64,000 bases of DNA from positions 4,123,655 to 4,187,654 of the forward strand of contig OX155973.1 of assembly GCA_944548615.1 (NCBI GenBank), in the 5' to 3' direction. Position 1 is the stretch's first letter. Every line of letters starts with the position of its first letter. This document shows, in pieces, positions 10,461-20,045 of this stretch. The position numbers were made by a program, and so were the translations under genes. Below the pieces are notes generated by a model that did not search any database, was not told the origin of the DNA, and saw nothing but the letters and a program-made list of their open reading frames with translations. Source of the DNA: Micropterix aruncella. Taxonomy: Eukaryota > Arthropoda > Insecta > Lepidoptera > Micropterigidae.

Positions 10461-11645
10461 ATGAGCTGCCATTCGTGCTCTTTCGAACTGGAAGGAACGG
10501 AAAATACGTTTTGCTGCCCTGATTGTAAAAATATGTACCATTTCGACTGCTGTGGCTTTCCAAGGGATACATATATTAGGAAACCCATCGCCAAGCGACC
10601 TCTCTTCAAATGCGCTGATTGTAAGAAGCGTACTTTGTTGGTGGAGAAGAAGATATCTTTGTCACCCTTGGATCCTACTGATTTGGCAGTCATTTCACCT
10701 TCGACTACGAGCAATGCTAGCAATGTTAAAATTCCTTCTGTTATTCTACCACATGAACAACTTGCCACTATACTAATGGAGATAAAAAACTTAAGATGTG
10801 ATTTTTCATCATTTCAGACGGAATTTCGAGCAATTAAGTCCACCATTGCCGAGTTTGAAGCCATTATCAAACTCAATTCTTTGCAAATGGCGGAATTTAA
10901 CAATAAATTTACTGCTATTGAGGCAAAAATTAAAATCTGCGATGATATCAACATTAAAGTCATGGAGACCAGGTCTGAATTGGAAGTCTTTAAAGCTTCA
11001 GAAAATGAGCGACATGAATTTCTAATAGAAACTGTGGATAGTCTAAGTAATAAAATTGAGGTTATGGAAAAAAAATGTGTCACCGAAACCAGGAAAAAAA
11101 GGGAATTCGAAAATCAACTTCAAGTCCTTGAAAATAAGCTGGATTACCAAGAGCAGTTACAAAAATCAGCTAATATGGAAATCAGAGGTATTCCTGAGTC
11201 ACAAAATGAAAATCTTCTTAACATATTGGAGAAAATTGCCATGGTCACCAAATGCAGTTTTAATAGATCGGATGTATGTACTATTTATCGTATCCGGCAC
11301 AAGAACTCTGAAAATAAACCGAAGCCGATCATTGCAAAATTCATTACAAACGAGCTAAAAAATTCCTTCATCTCTAATTTTAAAATGTATCTCAAGAAAT
11401 GTAAAACAAATGGCGAAACCTTAACTCTTTTTGACATTAGTTATACTGGTAAAACAAATGCACCGGTTTTTATTTCTGATGATTTGACTAAACGCTCAAG
11501 AGAACTACTATGGAACGCAAAAAGAATTGCCAAAGAAAAATCATTTAAATACTGTTGGGTAAGTGCTGGGAGGATTTATTTAAGAAAAGGGGAAGGCGAT
11601 AAACCAATCCTCATTAAAAATAATGCCTCTTTTTTAGATCTATAA
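10461..11645 (+). CDS. LINE ORF1 protein: PHD finger, coiled coil, FP-like C-terminal domain
   Basis: The protein has 394 aa and starts at the ATG directly after the second 5' monomer. Residues 3-54 form a C4HC3 PHD-type zinc finger: C3-C6, C19-C22, H27-C30, C51-C54. Residues of about 100-230 are Lys/Glu-rich heptads predicted to form a coiled coil. From about 230 there is a domain beginning MEIRGIPES, of the kind shared by insect LINE ORF1 proteins and the FP family. In LINEs, ORF1 proteins bind the element RNA and form the ribonucleoprotein. No stop or frameshift is seen. The next ORF starts 424 bp downstream in the same orientation. Confidence 0.85.
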   Translation: MSCHSCSFELEGTENTFCCPDCKNMYHFDCCGFPRDTYIRKPIAKRPLFKCADCKKRTLLVEKKISLSPLDPTDLAVISPSTTSNASNVKIPSVILPHEQLATILMEIKNLRCDFSSFQTEFRAIKSTIAEFEAIIKLNSLQMAEFNNKFTAIEAKIKICDDINIKVMETRSELEVFKASENERHEFLIETVDSLSNKIEVMEKKCVTETRKKREFENQLQVLENKLDYQEQLQKSANMEIRGIPESQNENLLNILEKIAMVTKCSFNRSDVCTIYRIRHKNSENKPKPIIAKFITNELKNSFISNFKMYLKKCKTNGETLTLFDISYTGKTNAPVFISDDLTKRSRELLWNAKRIAKEKSFKYCWVSAGRIYLRKGEGDKPILIKNNASFLDL

Positions 11646-12069
11646 TTTCAGTTATTTTATCTAGATGTCCGCTTTTATCTTTAACTACTTATGGTTTAAA
11701 CAAATTAACCCTTAATATTATATTAGTCTACACTTATTATGATTATTTGGAATTTAAGTTTAAATTTAATTATATTATAGATTTTATTATTTTTTATTTT
11801 TTAATTTTTAAAATTAGTAATGTATATATTATTCTATTTTTTAGCACACAAGTATTGCCGCAGTTTGGCATTGTCAGAGATATTTTGAATATTAGTTTAA
11901 TCTTAACGACTATTTTAAAAACTACCTACTTATATTCATACCCTACATCGAAAATATTCTTGATCTGCATTGGTTGTGATATGATATCGCTCTACAAACT
12001 AACTAAAAGTCTTAACAAAATGTTGCTAAAACTGCTTATCAAAACTATAATGATTACTGTTGTATTGCA

Positions 12070-15027
12070 ATGGATTACATGAATTTTTTGAATAATAGTA
12101 CTGAAAACAGACACGTCACATCAAACGTATTGTTGTGCAGAGAGATTATGTCCGAGGGTGATACAGTCAAGTGTCTATGTCTAAATATTAGAAGTCTCAA
12201 TAAAAATTACGATCAATTTATTATTCTATTAGAGCGTCTCCAAATTGACCTAGATATTCTAATACTCACCGAGACCTGGAATGGACACTACTTTAGGGAT
12301 AAGCACATTCCTGGATATGAATGCTACCACACAACGCTAAACCACACTCAGAATGATGGTGTGGTAGTGTATATACGAGAAGGTTTTAGTTATATGTCTG
12401 TCCAAGAAATTAATCTCCCTGAAGCAAATTGTCTACAGGTTAACATTGATATTGATAGAACTCTACTCTGTGTATATAGGAGTCCATCCAATAACAATAT
12501 CACAAATTTTATAAAAAAATTAGACGGGGTCTTAATTGAAAATCGAAGCGTAAAGAATTTAATACTTTGTGGGGATCTTAATATTTCAATAGAAGGGAAG
12601 GCAAACATCCAAGCTGACCAATATATCAATCTTCTAATGCTACATGGACTCCGCCCAGAGGTTGTCCAGCCAACGCGAGAATTCAATAATAGTAGTACTT
12701 GTATTGATCATGTTATGATTCGCTCTAAGAATACGATTTCCACGATCATCTTCCAAAACTCTATTACAGATCATTATACAATATTATTTAAAGTAGGGAA
12801 ATGGAGGAAGGAGGCTGAACATAAACATGAATTCACAAAGAAAACTATTAACTACGATAATATATTAAAAGACATTAGCAGTCACGACTGGTCTCCTGTT
12901 CTCTCTCTGCATAGTACGGATGAAACATATCGGGCATTTATCACTTCGTTAGGTCAAATAGTAAATAAAAATACGTCAATTGAAACTTTTAAAATTAGAC
13001 ACAAACACAAAAAACTAAAGCCTTGGATCACTAAGGGTCTACTCTTTTGTATTCACAAACGCGATAAAATGCACGCTACCTTAAAAAAGCGACCGGATGA
13101 CCTCATTTTAAAACAAAAATTTACGCGGTATAGAAATATATGTAAGAATTTAATTAAATTAACGAAGCAAAGATTCTACAAAACGCAAATTTCAAACTCG
13201 AAAGAAGACCCTCAGAAAATATGGGAAATAATAAAAGAAGCATCAAATTCAAAAAATAAAAAAACTTCGTCTTTGTCCAAAATCCAAATCGAGGATGAAG
13301 TTGTTACCCTGCAAAATAACACTAAAAAAGTGCTAAATCACATTAATAAACACTTTTGTGGCGTGGGTCCTATGTTAGCCAAAAAATTTGTCACGGATGA
13401 AGAAATTGATTCATGTAATGATACTGGTATCTACCAGGCCTCACTATATCTCAGACCGACTAATGCTGCTGAAGTCACGAAGATAATCGAAAGCCTAAAG
13501 AATAAGTCAGCAGCAGGAAATGATGAATTAGGGTCCCATATATTTAAAATTACTAAGTCATATATAAGCGTACCCATCAGTCATATAATCAACGTTAGCT
13601 TTAGAAGTGGTGTATTTCCGAGCGATTTGAAAACTGCTAGAGTAATACCAATTTTTAAGGGGGGTGACAAACTGCAGGTGAATAATTATCGACCTATTTC
13701 AATACTGAATACAATGTCGAAAATTATTGAAAAGGTGGCTAAATTAAGATTAATGAAATTCTTAGGAGAAAACGCTATTCTGTCAGACAATCAATTTGGC
13801 TTTAGAGAAGGCCTAGGGACATCAAACGCCATCTCAGCCTTAACAGATTTTCTTGTACAAGGCATAGACAAGGGAGAAAAGTGCCTGGCAGTATTTTTAG
13901 ATTTGGCGAAAGCCTTTGATTCGGTGCCTCATAATAGGTTACTACAACAATTAAAAAAAATAGGCGTAGCGTCATCCAGTCTCCAATGGTTTCAGAGCTA
14001 TTTAACTAACAGAGTCCAGTTTGTGTCGATTCTTAACCACTTTAGTGACGCTGAACCACTAACCTATGGGGTTCCGCAAGGAAGCGTCCTGGGACCCATA
14101 CTTTTCCTCACTTATATAAATGATCTTTGCCAGTTACCGACAGCAAAAATAATTTCATATGCTGACGACACTGTAGTTATCTTTAAGGGATCAAATTGGG
14201 ACAGTACTCTCACAAAAGCAAATTTGGGCATGAATGAGATTCGTGATTGGCTAGAAACTGCAAAACTAACACTAAATGTGAGTAAAACCAGTTATATGAC
14301 TTTTAGCCCTACTAATAGGGGTCAGCCAACAGTAAATCACCACGTAACCATTCACAAATGTCACTCTGAAACCTCGTGTAATTGTGCACCACTAAAGAGA
14401 TCCCCCACAGTCAAATATCTAGGCATTGTAGTTGACAATAAATTGCGATGGGAAGAGCAAGTCAATGCAGTGTCAAAGAAAGTGAGAACCCTTGGTTATA
14501 CTTTCAAAGAGTTGAGGAGTGTTCTGGATCGCAGGACGCTAACCATAGTGTATTTTGCATTATGTGAAACCCTTATTAACTATGGTATAATTGGGTGGGG
14601 TGGGTGCTGCAAAACCCTCCTGACGCCACTTCTAACAGCGCAAAAATGTATTTTAAAAATCATGCATCGCAAACCATATCAATATTCTTCTAAGGAACTC
14701 TTTAAAGAAGCTCAGGTTTTGGATGCTAGGTTATTATTCATTAAAACTGCACTACGTTGGGTTTTCGTGGCCAAACAAAATAAATCTTTTATTATTACGC
14801 ACACGAAACCCACTAGACAACTCCTGAGTGATAATTTAAATGTACCTAGGATGAAGACGACTTTCGGACAGCGACACTACTCTTTCATAGCTACAAGACT
14901 CTATAATAAATTAAGCAGTGACATTAAAACCAGCCCCAGTTGTCATGTGTTTAAAAGCAAAATAAATAAATGGCTGGTGCAAGAAGAGCGTTTATCTATC
15001 CATGCCATGATCGATGTAGTAGAATAA
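12070..15027 (+). CDS. LINE ORF2: APE endonuclease and reverse transcriptase
   Basis: The protein has 985 aa and makes the target nick and the cDNA. The N-terminal APE-type endonuclease (about 34-245) shows N39, E68 in TETW, CGDLN at 167-171, CIDH at 211-214 and TDH at 233-235. The RT domain (about 470-760) shows NNYRPISIL, FLDLAKAFD at 609-617, GVPQGS at 667-672 and the catalytic YADD at 697-700. KYLGIVVDNKLRW follows. The C-terminal region ends with NVPRMKTTFGQRHYSF, shared with two truncated copies at 9.3-9.6 and 16.4-16.6 kb. There is no RNase H domain. All expected catalytic residues are present, so the protein could be active. Confidence 0.9.
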   Translation: MDYMNFLNNSTENRHVTSNVLLCREIMSEGDTVKCLCLNIRSLNKNYDQFIILLERLQIDLDILILTETWNGHYFRDKHIPGYECYHTTLNHTQNDGVVVYIREGFSYMSVQEINLPEANCLQVNIDIDRTLLCVYRSPSNNNITNFIKKLDGVLIENRSVKNLILCGDLNISIEGKANIQADQYINLLMLHGLRPEVVQPTREFNNSSTCIDHVMIRSKNTISTIIFQNSITDHYTILFKVGKWRKEAEHKHEFTKKTINYDNILKDISSHDWSPVLSLHSTDETYRAFITSLGQIVNKNTSIETFKIRHKHKKLKPWITKGLLFCIHKRDKMHATLKKRPDDLILKQKFTRYRNICKNLIKLTKQRFYKTQISNSKEDPQKIWEIIKEASNSKNKKTSSLSKIQIEDEVVTLQNNTKKVLNHINKHFCGVGPMLAKKFVTDEEIDSCNDTGIYQASLYLRPTNAAEVTKIIESLKNKSAAGNDELGSHIFKITKSYISVPISHIINVSFRSGVFPSDLKTARVIPIFKGGDKLQVNNYRPISILNTMSKIIEKVAKLRLMKFLGENAILSDNQFGFREGLGTSNAISALTDFLVQGIDKGEKCLAVFLDLAKAFDSVPHNRLLQQLKKIGVASSSLQWFQSYLTNRVQFVSILNHFSDAEPLTYGVPQGSVLGPILFLTYINDLCQLPTAKIISYADDTVVIFKGSNWDSTLTKANLGMNEIRDWLETAKLTLNVSKTSYMTFSPTNRGQPTVNHHVTIHKCHSETSCNCAPLKRSPTVKYLGIVVDNKLRWEEQVNAVSKKVRTLGYTFKELRSVLDRRTLTIVYFALCETLINYGIIGWGGCCKTLLTPLLTAQKCILKIMHRKPYQYSSKELFKEAQVLDARLLFIKTALRWVFVAKQNKSFIITHTKPTRQLLSDNLNVPRMKTTFGQRHYSFIATRLYNKLSSDIKTSPSCHVFKSKINKWLVQEERLSIHAMIDVVE

Positions 15028-15385
15028 TTTGAAGTTGACTTAACATATATTGTGTATATATGTATGTATGTGTGTATATGTATATTCTAATGTATTTAGT
15101 ATTTCTATTTCCTATATAATATTGTAAACTTTATTATTATATTTATTTATTATTATTATATATATTTTAAAATTATTATTATTATTATTGTGTTTGGTTG
15201 GTTCAACGACCCTCGTTTTAAATGTAAAAATACAAATTGCTTGCCCTGGAACGGGTATATCCCAGTTGGGCAGCACTAGCCAGTGAATGAAAGAGGAAAG
15301 TTTTTGCCATTTGTTTTAATATTATATTTATTGTAAAATGGTTAATTTAATAATTCCAATAAATAAATAAATAAATAAATACATG
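15028..15385 (+). other. 3'UTR and tail of the LINE
   Basis: The segment 15241-15275 (TTGCCCTGGAACGGG...CCCAGTTGGGCAGC) can form a hairpin and has counterparts at 8.96, 17.06 and 54.17 kb, always just before a LINE tail. The element ends in AATAAATAAATAAATA repeats. Confidence 0.7.
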
Positions 15386-15744
15386 AATGCTAAACACATA
15401 ACACTCTTTTTTTGGGCAGTCGTGTAAAAACGGTCTAATTCAGAAGAACGACACCGAATCCGTTCTGTTATTACACTCATGAGCAGTGCATCCAGCATAT
15501 CCTTAATATCTGGGAAACTCAGAATGCTAGCTTGTTCAAATACAAAAGTATTTTATAGACTATTTAATACTACTCAAATAAAATTATTGAAACCCCTTAG
15601 TTGTTATAAAATAATGCCATCAAAAAAGTTAGGAAAATAAATGATTTTTTGAAAATCGAACTACCAATTCACTGCATTTGTGTTTGCTTTTGTTTCTGTT
15701 CTCTCACGAAAAAGTATAACAAGTGCTCCTGGTATTCTATTATA
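15386..15744. other. Unassigned spacer with a DNA-element end
   Basis: At 15405-15430, CACTCTTTTTTTGGGCAGTC matches motifs at 26.86 and 62.26 kb and is probably a relic of a TIR element. No ORF is supported. Confidence 0.35.
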
Positions 15745-16099
15745 CAGCGTGAGTTTTTAATTAATGACATCCATGTAGTGGGTGAATCAGTAGGACAAAA
15801 TAGGCAACTTTTGATATTTTTTTATTTGTGAAATTTGTAAATCGTATATATTGAAGAAAAGTTTGAGAATCGACGAGCGCGGTGCGCTATCTAGCGATAG
15901 GTAATATATCGGTAATAAACAATATTGGCGAAATTTTACCTACCGCATGGCGCATCGTGCTCATAGCTTTTTAAAGTATTTAACAAATAAGAAAAACTTT
16001 AAAAATAAATAATTAACAAAGAAATATTGTCAAAAGTTGCTTAGTTAGTCGTACTGATTTACCCGCTACAAGAGAGTCATTAATTAAAAATTCAGCCAG
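15745..16099. mobile_element. MITE, 355 bp, long imperfect TIRs, TATA duplication
   Basis: The left end CAGCGTGAGTTTTTAATTAA and the reverse complement of the right end CTGGCTGAATTTTTAATTAA match. Similarity continues for over 80 bp (GTAGYGGGTRAATCAGTA, GCAACTTTTGA) and again near the centre (GATAGGTAA / GGTAGGTAA). TATA flanks both sides (15741-15744, 16100-16103). There is no coding capacity. The superfamily is not recognised. Confidence 0.7.
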
Positions 16100-16103
16100 T
16101 ATA

Positions 16104-17207
16104 GGTGCGAATCCTTGGATATGTTTTCAAAGAACTGAGGAATATTCTGGATTCCAAAACACTAAAAACTGTTTATTATGCTTTATGTGAATCGCTTATT
16201 ACTTACGGCATAATTCGATGGGGTGGATGTGGTAAAACCCTGCTAGAGCCATTGCAAGTTGCACAGAAATTTATATTAAAAATTATTCTACGTAGACCAT
16301 ATCGCCATCCCACTAATGAACTTTATAAGGAAGCTAAAGTTCTTGACTGTAGGCAACTTTTTTAAACTCTTTCCTCTTAAGGCTATTTTTGGACAGTAAC
16401 TCAAATTAGGAATAATTCAGAACCGGCGACCAACGAGACAAGTTGTAGAAAATAGCTTAATAATACCCAGAAGGAAAACATCATTTGGTCAAAGACATTA
16501 CTCTTTCATTGCGCCGAGATTTTACAATCTGATCAATATGGAAATTAAAATGAATTTGACATTTAGGGAATTCAAAAATAAATTAAAGAAATGGTTATCG
16601 AATCATGACAGACTAACCATACATCAAATGTTAGAAATAATAGTATAAATATACTTAGGTGCACAAATTATTAACATATTTTTAAACATATATGTTAAGT
16701 ATATTTTAACATTGAACTAACTACCAAAAATTATTTGACGTTGACAATGAAGTATACTTTTTAGACTAGGTAATTTTATATTAATAAATATTAATGACTC
16801 TTTCTTTCTTTTCTCACATATAACTTTATTTATTTTATTTAATCGAATTTTATATGATATTTCTTGCCGATTAAATAATGGAATTGCATTTTATTTATTA
16901 TATTATCTTTTAATATTTTTATTATTATTATTATTTTTTTATTTTATTCTGAAGACCACATTTTAGGGCAATTTATGTAGTGTCATTAGCTTTTTACTAA
17001 AACTTGTATATTTGTAAGCAACCAAGCAATCAAGCAAACTTGATTGTAATATTGGAGTCCTGTCCACCCTAGAACGGGCTAGTCCCAGTTGGGTGACAGA
17101 AACAAATAAGCAAAAGGTTAAAATTTGCCATTCGGTTCCTGTTATTTTTATAAGCTAATCAATGTTTCATAGTAATAAATTCTTAAATAAATAAATAAAT
17201 AAATAAA
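16104..17207 (+). pseudogene. LINE 3' fragment related to the 10-15 kb element
   Basis: Frame 16105-16365 encodes ILGYVFKELRNILD, then ...GGCGKTLLEPLQVAQKF, matching residues around 810-880 of the intact ORF2. After a frameshift near 16365, the C-terminus continues in another frame (RTSFGQRHYSFIAPRFYN, ending QMLEIIV). The 3'UTR holds the hairpin motif at 17061-17097 and the element ends in a TAAATAAATAAATAAA tail near 17205. The 5' end is cut next to the 355-bp MITE. Confidence 0.85.
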
Positions 17208-17252
17208 TATTCATTATACGCATGGTAATTATTGAATAAGCTAGCACTCTAG

Positions 17253-17639
17253 GGCTCTCTAGACGATCAAGCATGCTTGTCAAGCTTTGCGTCGCGGGCT
17301 GGGAGGGGATCGTAAGCCGCAGGAAATATGCAAATATTTAAAAAAATATATAATACCACTTCACGTGATGTCATGTGTCGTCACAAGACGTAAGTCATAA
17401 ATCAGTCATCAATCAATCATCAATCAATCATCAGCAATCATCAATAAATCAATTAATCATGAATCAATCAACCATCAACCAATCAATTACGTCTAATTAA
17501 CGTGACTCCCTGGTATAAAACTATAAATCTAGGCAATTTTGATAAATATTTTTAAAAAATGCATATTTCCTGCGGTTTACGATCCCCTTCCAGCCCGCGA
17601 CGCGAAGCTTGACAAGCATGCTTGATCGTCTAGAGAGCC
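17253..17639. mobile_element. MITE, 387 bp, with ~85-bp TIRs
   Basis: The left end GGCTCTCTAGACGATCAAGC and the right end (reverse complement) match for about 85 bp with few differences, through GAAATATGCAAATATTT. The TIR itself contains a palindrome, TGACAAGCATGCTTGTCA. The interior is a run of ATCA/AATC words with no ORF. Other ends of the family lie at 3932-3990 and at 63873 onward. No clear TSD was found. Confidence 0.8.
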
Positions 17640-17860
17640 ATTCATGCGTTTATGTTGGTGACCCGGATTCATTGCTTATGAGTGTATTACGCGTTAAGAT
17701 TCGTTTTTCACAATAGCTAATATCCTAATAATTTACCTAGCGCTGCCATTAAGGGCATTCGGCTAAACTTTGTATATTAAACAAATTTCTCTGGAGTCGT
17801 CCGAGTGGCCGACTTTCGAGCTTCGGTTCAACTTCGAGCGTTTCGCCTCCATCGGCTTTG
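17640..17860. other. Spacer, nothing recognised
   Basis: No ORF or element end. It leads into the ~240-bp repeat family. Confidence 0.3.
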
Positions 17861-18002
17861 TGGCAAAGTTTAATAAACAGTATTTGCATAAGCTTTAGGA
17901 CCGCGGGGACTTGGCCTCGACTGCTGCCCTTTGCCCTCTTCTATTATTATACGGTGAGAATGTGTTGACTGTAGCGTCAGTCTACACCACTCACATCTAT
18001 TA
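17861..18002 (+). repeat. Partial unit of the ~240-bp repeat
   Basis: The unit contains AGTTTAATAAACAGTATTTG, CCTCGACTGCTGCCCTTTGC and CTTCTATTATTATACGGTGA. It is interrupted after CTATTA by the end of a mariner element. Further units are at 19688-20045 and 21401-21590. Confidence 0.7.
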
Positions 18003-19687
18003 CGAGGGTTGCTACTTAAGTTTTGAGACAGACAAGTAATAACAATTATTCATCACCGAAAATGGCTTTCGAAGTTCTCTCCATGAAAACCATTTTTGCA
18101 TGCGTTTGAACCAATTTTCGAAGCACTTTTTCCACTCCGAAAGAGATAGCTCGAAAACATGCGTTTTGAAAGCCTCAACAGCTTCTTCAGGCATTGCAAA
18201 ACTTTGATCTCGCAATTTATTATTGACGTGCGGGAATAAAAAGTAGTCATTGGGTACCAAGTCAGGTCTGTACGGCGAATATCCCATCAATTCAATGTTT
18301 TGAGTGCTTAAAAAGTCACTTGTCTGAGTCGATGTGTGAGAGCTCTCATTGTCGTGGTGGTGAATGATCCGTCTTCGGTGCTTGATTTTCCTCATTTCTC
18401 CGAACACTTCTGGCAAACAACTAGAGTTGTCAACTACAACGGGCGAACACGTCACCTCAGAAAGTTTTAACGATTAGTCGTTCTATCTCCCTGAAGTGAG
18501 CGCAGAAGACTTGGACAAAACGGTCCACCGTCAAGCTTTACCACATGCCCGTAAGAGACCAACGCCTTAACCACGAGATAGCCAGGAGTGTTATCCAGCG
18601 GCCTTACACTCACGCCCTTACTTCCAATTGCGACCAGATTACTCCAGTCTCTCGATTGGTTACGAGTAAGAGATCGCTTGCGCGGTCCTCTCCCTTACGA
18701 AGCGGTGAAACGGTGTATACCGAATCTATCGCCGACCACGGCATCCTTAGCCCGGCTGTTCACCCAGGATCGGGTAGCCGATGGTCGTTTCAAGAGTAGT
18801 CCCCGTATGGTCCGCAACCACCCCCGCTCTATAGGAAACAGTACTGCTTCCAGACTCCCCCGACTATTAGTCAGAGTGCACAGTCGATTGGCTTACGCCG
18901 CACGGTGCGCAGACCGTCCAGGAGCGGCAGAAGGTCGATTCCTAGGGGAAACTAGCCCTAAGGCCAGAGTCCTACCCGGGCTCGCACTTCATGCGTGGAG
19001 ACCGCCGGATGGGTGTTGACCCGTGAGTGTGACCAACCCTGAACAGAATGGGTATTCGTGGACAACTCAGCAAGGGCCCATTAGCTCCCTTAGCTAGAGT
19101 AGAAACTTCTGGCAAACAAATAGTGATATAGCATTCAGAATTTACCGTACGACGTTGCACTAAAGGCACTGTTTATGCCGAGATGACCATTTATGCCGAA
19201 GAAACAAGCCACCATTTGCTTCGAAGGGCTTCGTGCGCAAACATGTTTTGTTGGATTTGCCTCGCCTTGAAAAACCCATACAGTCTATTGCTGTTTAGTT
19301 TCTGGCTCATATGCATAGATTCAAGTTTTCTTACCTGTCACGAATTTATAGACGTATTTTGAAGCACCGCGATCGAATTATTTTCACATTTCTTCGCACC
19401 AATCCTTTAGCCTTTACGATCCACCAATACGAGCCTTTCTTTGAGCGATTGTTTAATTATGCGGTATCCAACGCGAACAGATCTTTTTGACAGCCAAATG
19501 TCCATGCAATATTGAATGTATGCGAGTGGAAATAATAAGCAAACATCCCTTAATCTCTCGGTATGTCACAATTTCGATCTTGTATAATTAATCGCGCACA
19601 TCATCGATATTTTGTGGAACAACAACCAATTTTGGACGACCTTTACGAAATTCGTCCTGTAGCGAACTACGACACGATTAAATTCAG
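18003..19687 (-). pseudogene. Mariner transposase relic, split by an R668 insertion
   Basis: The element end CGAGGGTTGCTACTTAAGT begins after the TA at 18001-18002. On the minus strand, 18012-18405 encodes the C-terminal transposase: HHDNESSHTSTQTSDFLSTQ, the catalytic-region block SPYRPDLVPNDYFLFP, and a WFKRMQKWF end. The upstream half lies at 19120-19660 in broken frames and includes DEFRKGRPKLVVVPQNIDDV. The N-terminal DNA-binding part is missing, and the far TIR is absent where the 240-bp repeat resumes. In mariner, the D of SPDL is the second catalytic Asp. Here PDL is present, but many stops make it inactive. Confidence 0.85.
18421..19104 (-). repeat. R668 insertion in mariner, with 15-bp TSD
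   Basis: This copy is in reverse orientation. Its 3' end (TTGTCAACTACAACGGGCG) is on the left and its 5' end (GGGCCCATTAGCTCCCTTAG) on the right. ACTTCTGGCAAACAA occurs at 18406-18420 and again at 19105-19119, so the 684-bp segment between is the insertion. Removing it makes the mariner gene contiguous. Confidence 0.9.
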
Positions 19688-20045
19688 AAAACTAGCGAAA
19701 AACGGGACTTAGCCCCGACTGGTGTCCTTTGTCCTCTTCTATTATTATACGGTGAGAATGTGTAGAGTATGAGAATGTAGGGCCAGTCGCTCTATTATAT
19801 TAGTACGCTAAAGACTGGCTATAAACCACGTACCAATAAGTTAATTTGATTTTCGCCGTTTTGGCACTGTCAGCAGTAGTGAGCGTCCACGGATGAGGCA
19901 AAGTTTAATAAGCAGTATTTGCATGAGCTTTAGGATCCGTGAGAAGTTGGCCTCGACTGCTGCCCTTTGCCGTCTTCTATTATTATACGGTGAAAATGGG
20001 TTGACTGCAGGGTTAGTCGACACCTTTCACCTCTATTATATTAGT
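19688..20045 (+). repeat. Units of a ~240-bp tandem repeat
   Basis: A partial unit 19688-19801 is followed by a complete one, 19802-20045 (TACGCTAAAGACTGGC to CTATTATATTAGTA). The next unit resumes at 21401 with TACGCTAGACTGGC after a LINE insertion, so these were adjacent in tandem. Confidence 0.7.

Larger units (their letters stand above)
10010..15385 (+). mobile_element. Near-intact LINE retrotransposon with two ORFs
   Basis: This is a non-LTR element of the Jockey/CR1-like group. In order it has a 5'UTR with two tandem monomers, ORF1, a 424-bp inter-ORF gap, ORF2, and a 3'UTR with a conserved hairpin near 15241. It ends in the tail AATAAATAAATAAATAAATA. Both ORFs are uninterrupted, so the insertion is young. 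The 5' limit is my estimate. I could not find a TSD. Confidence 0.85.
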
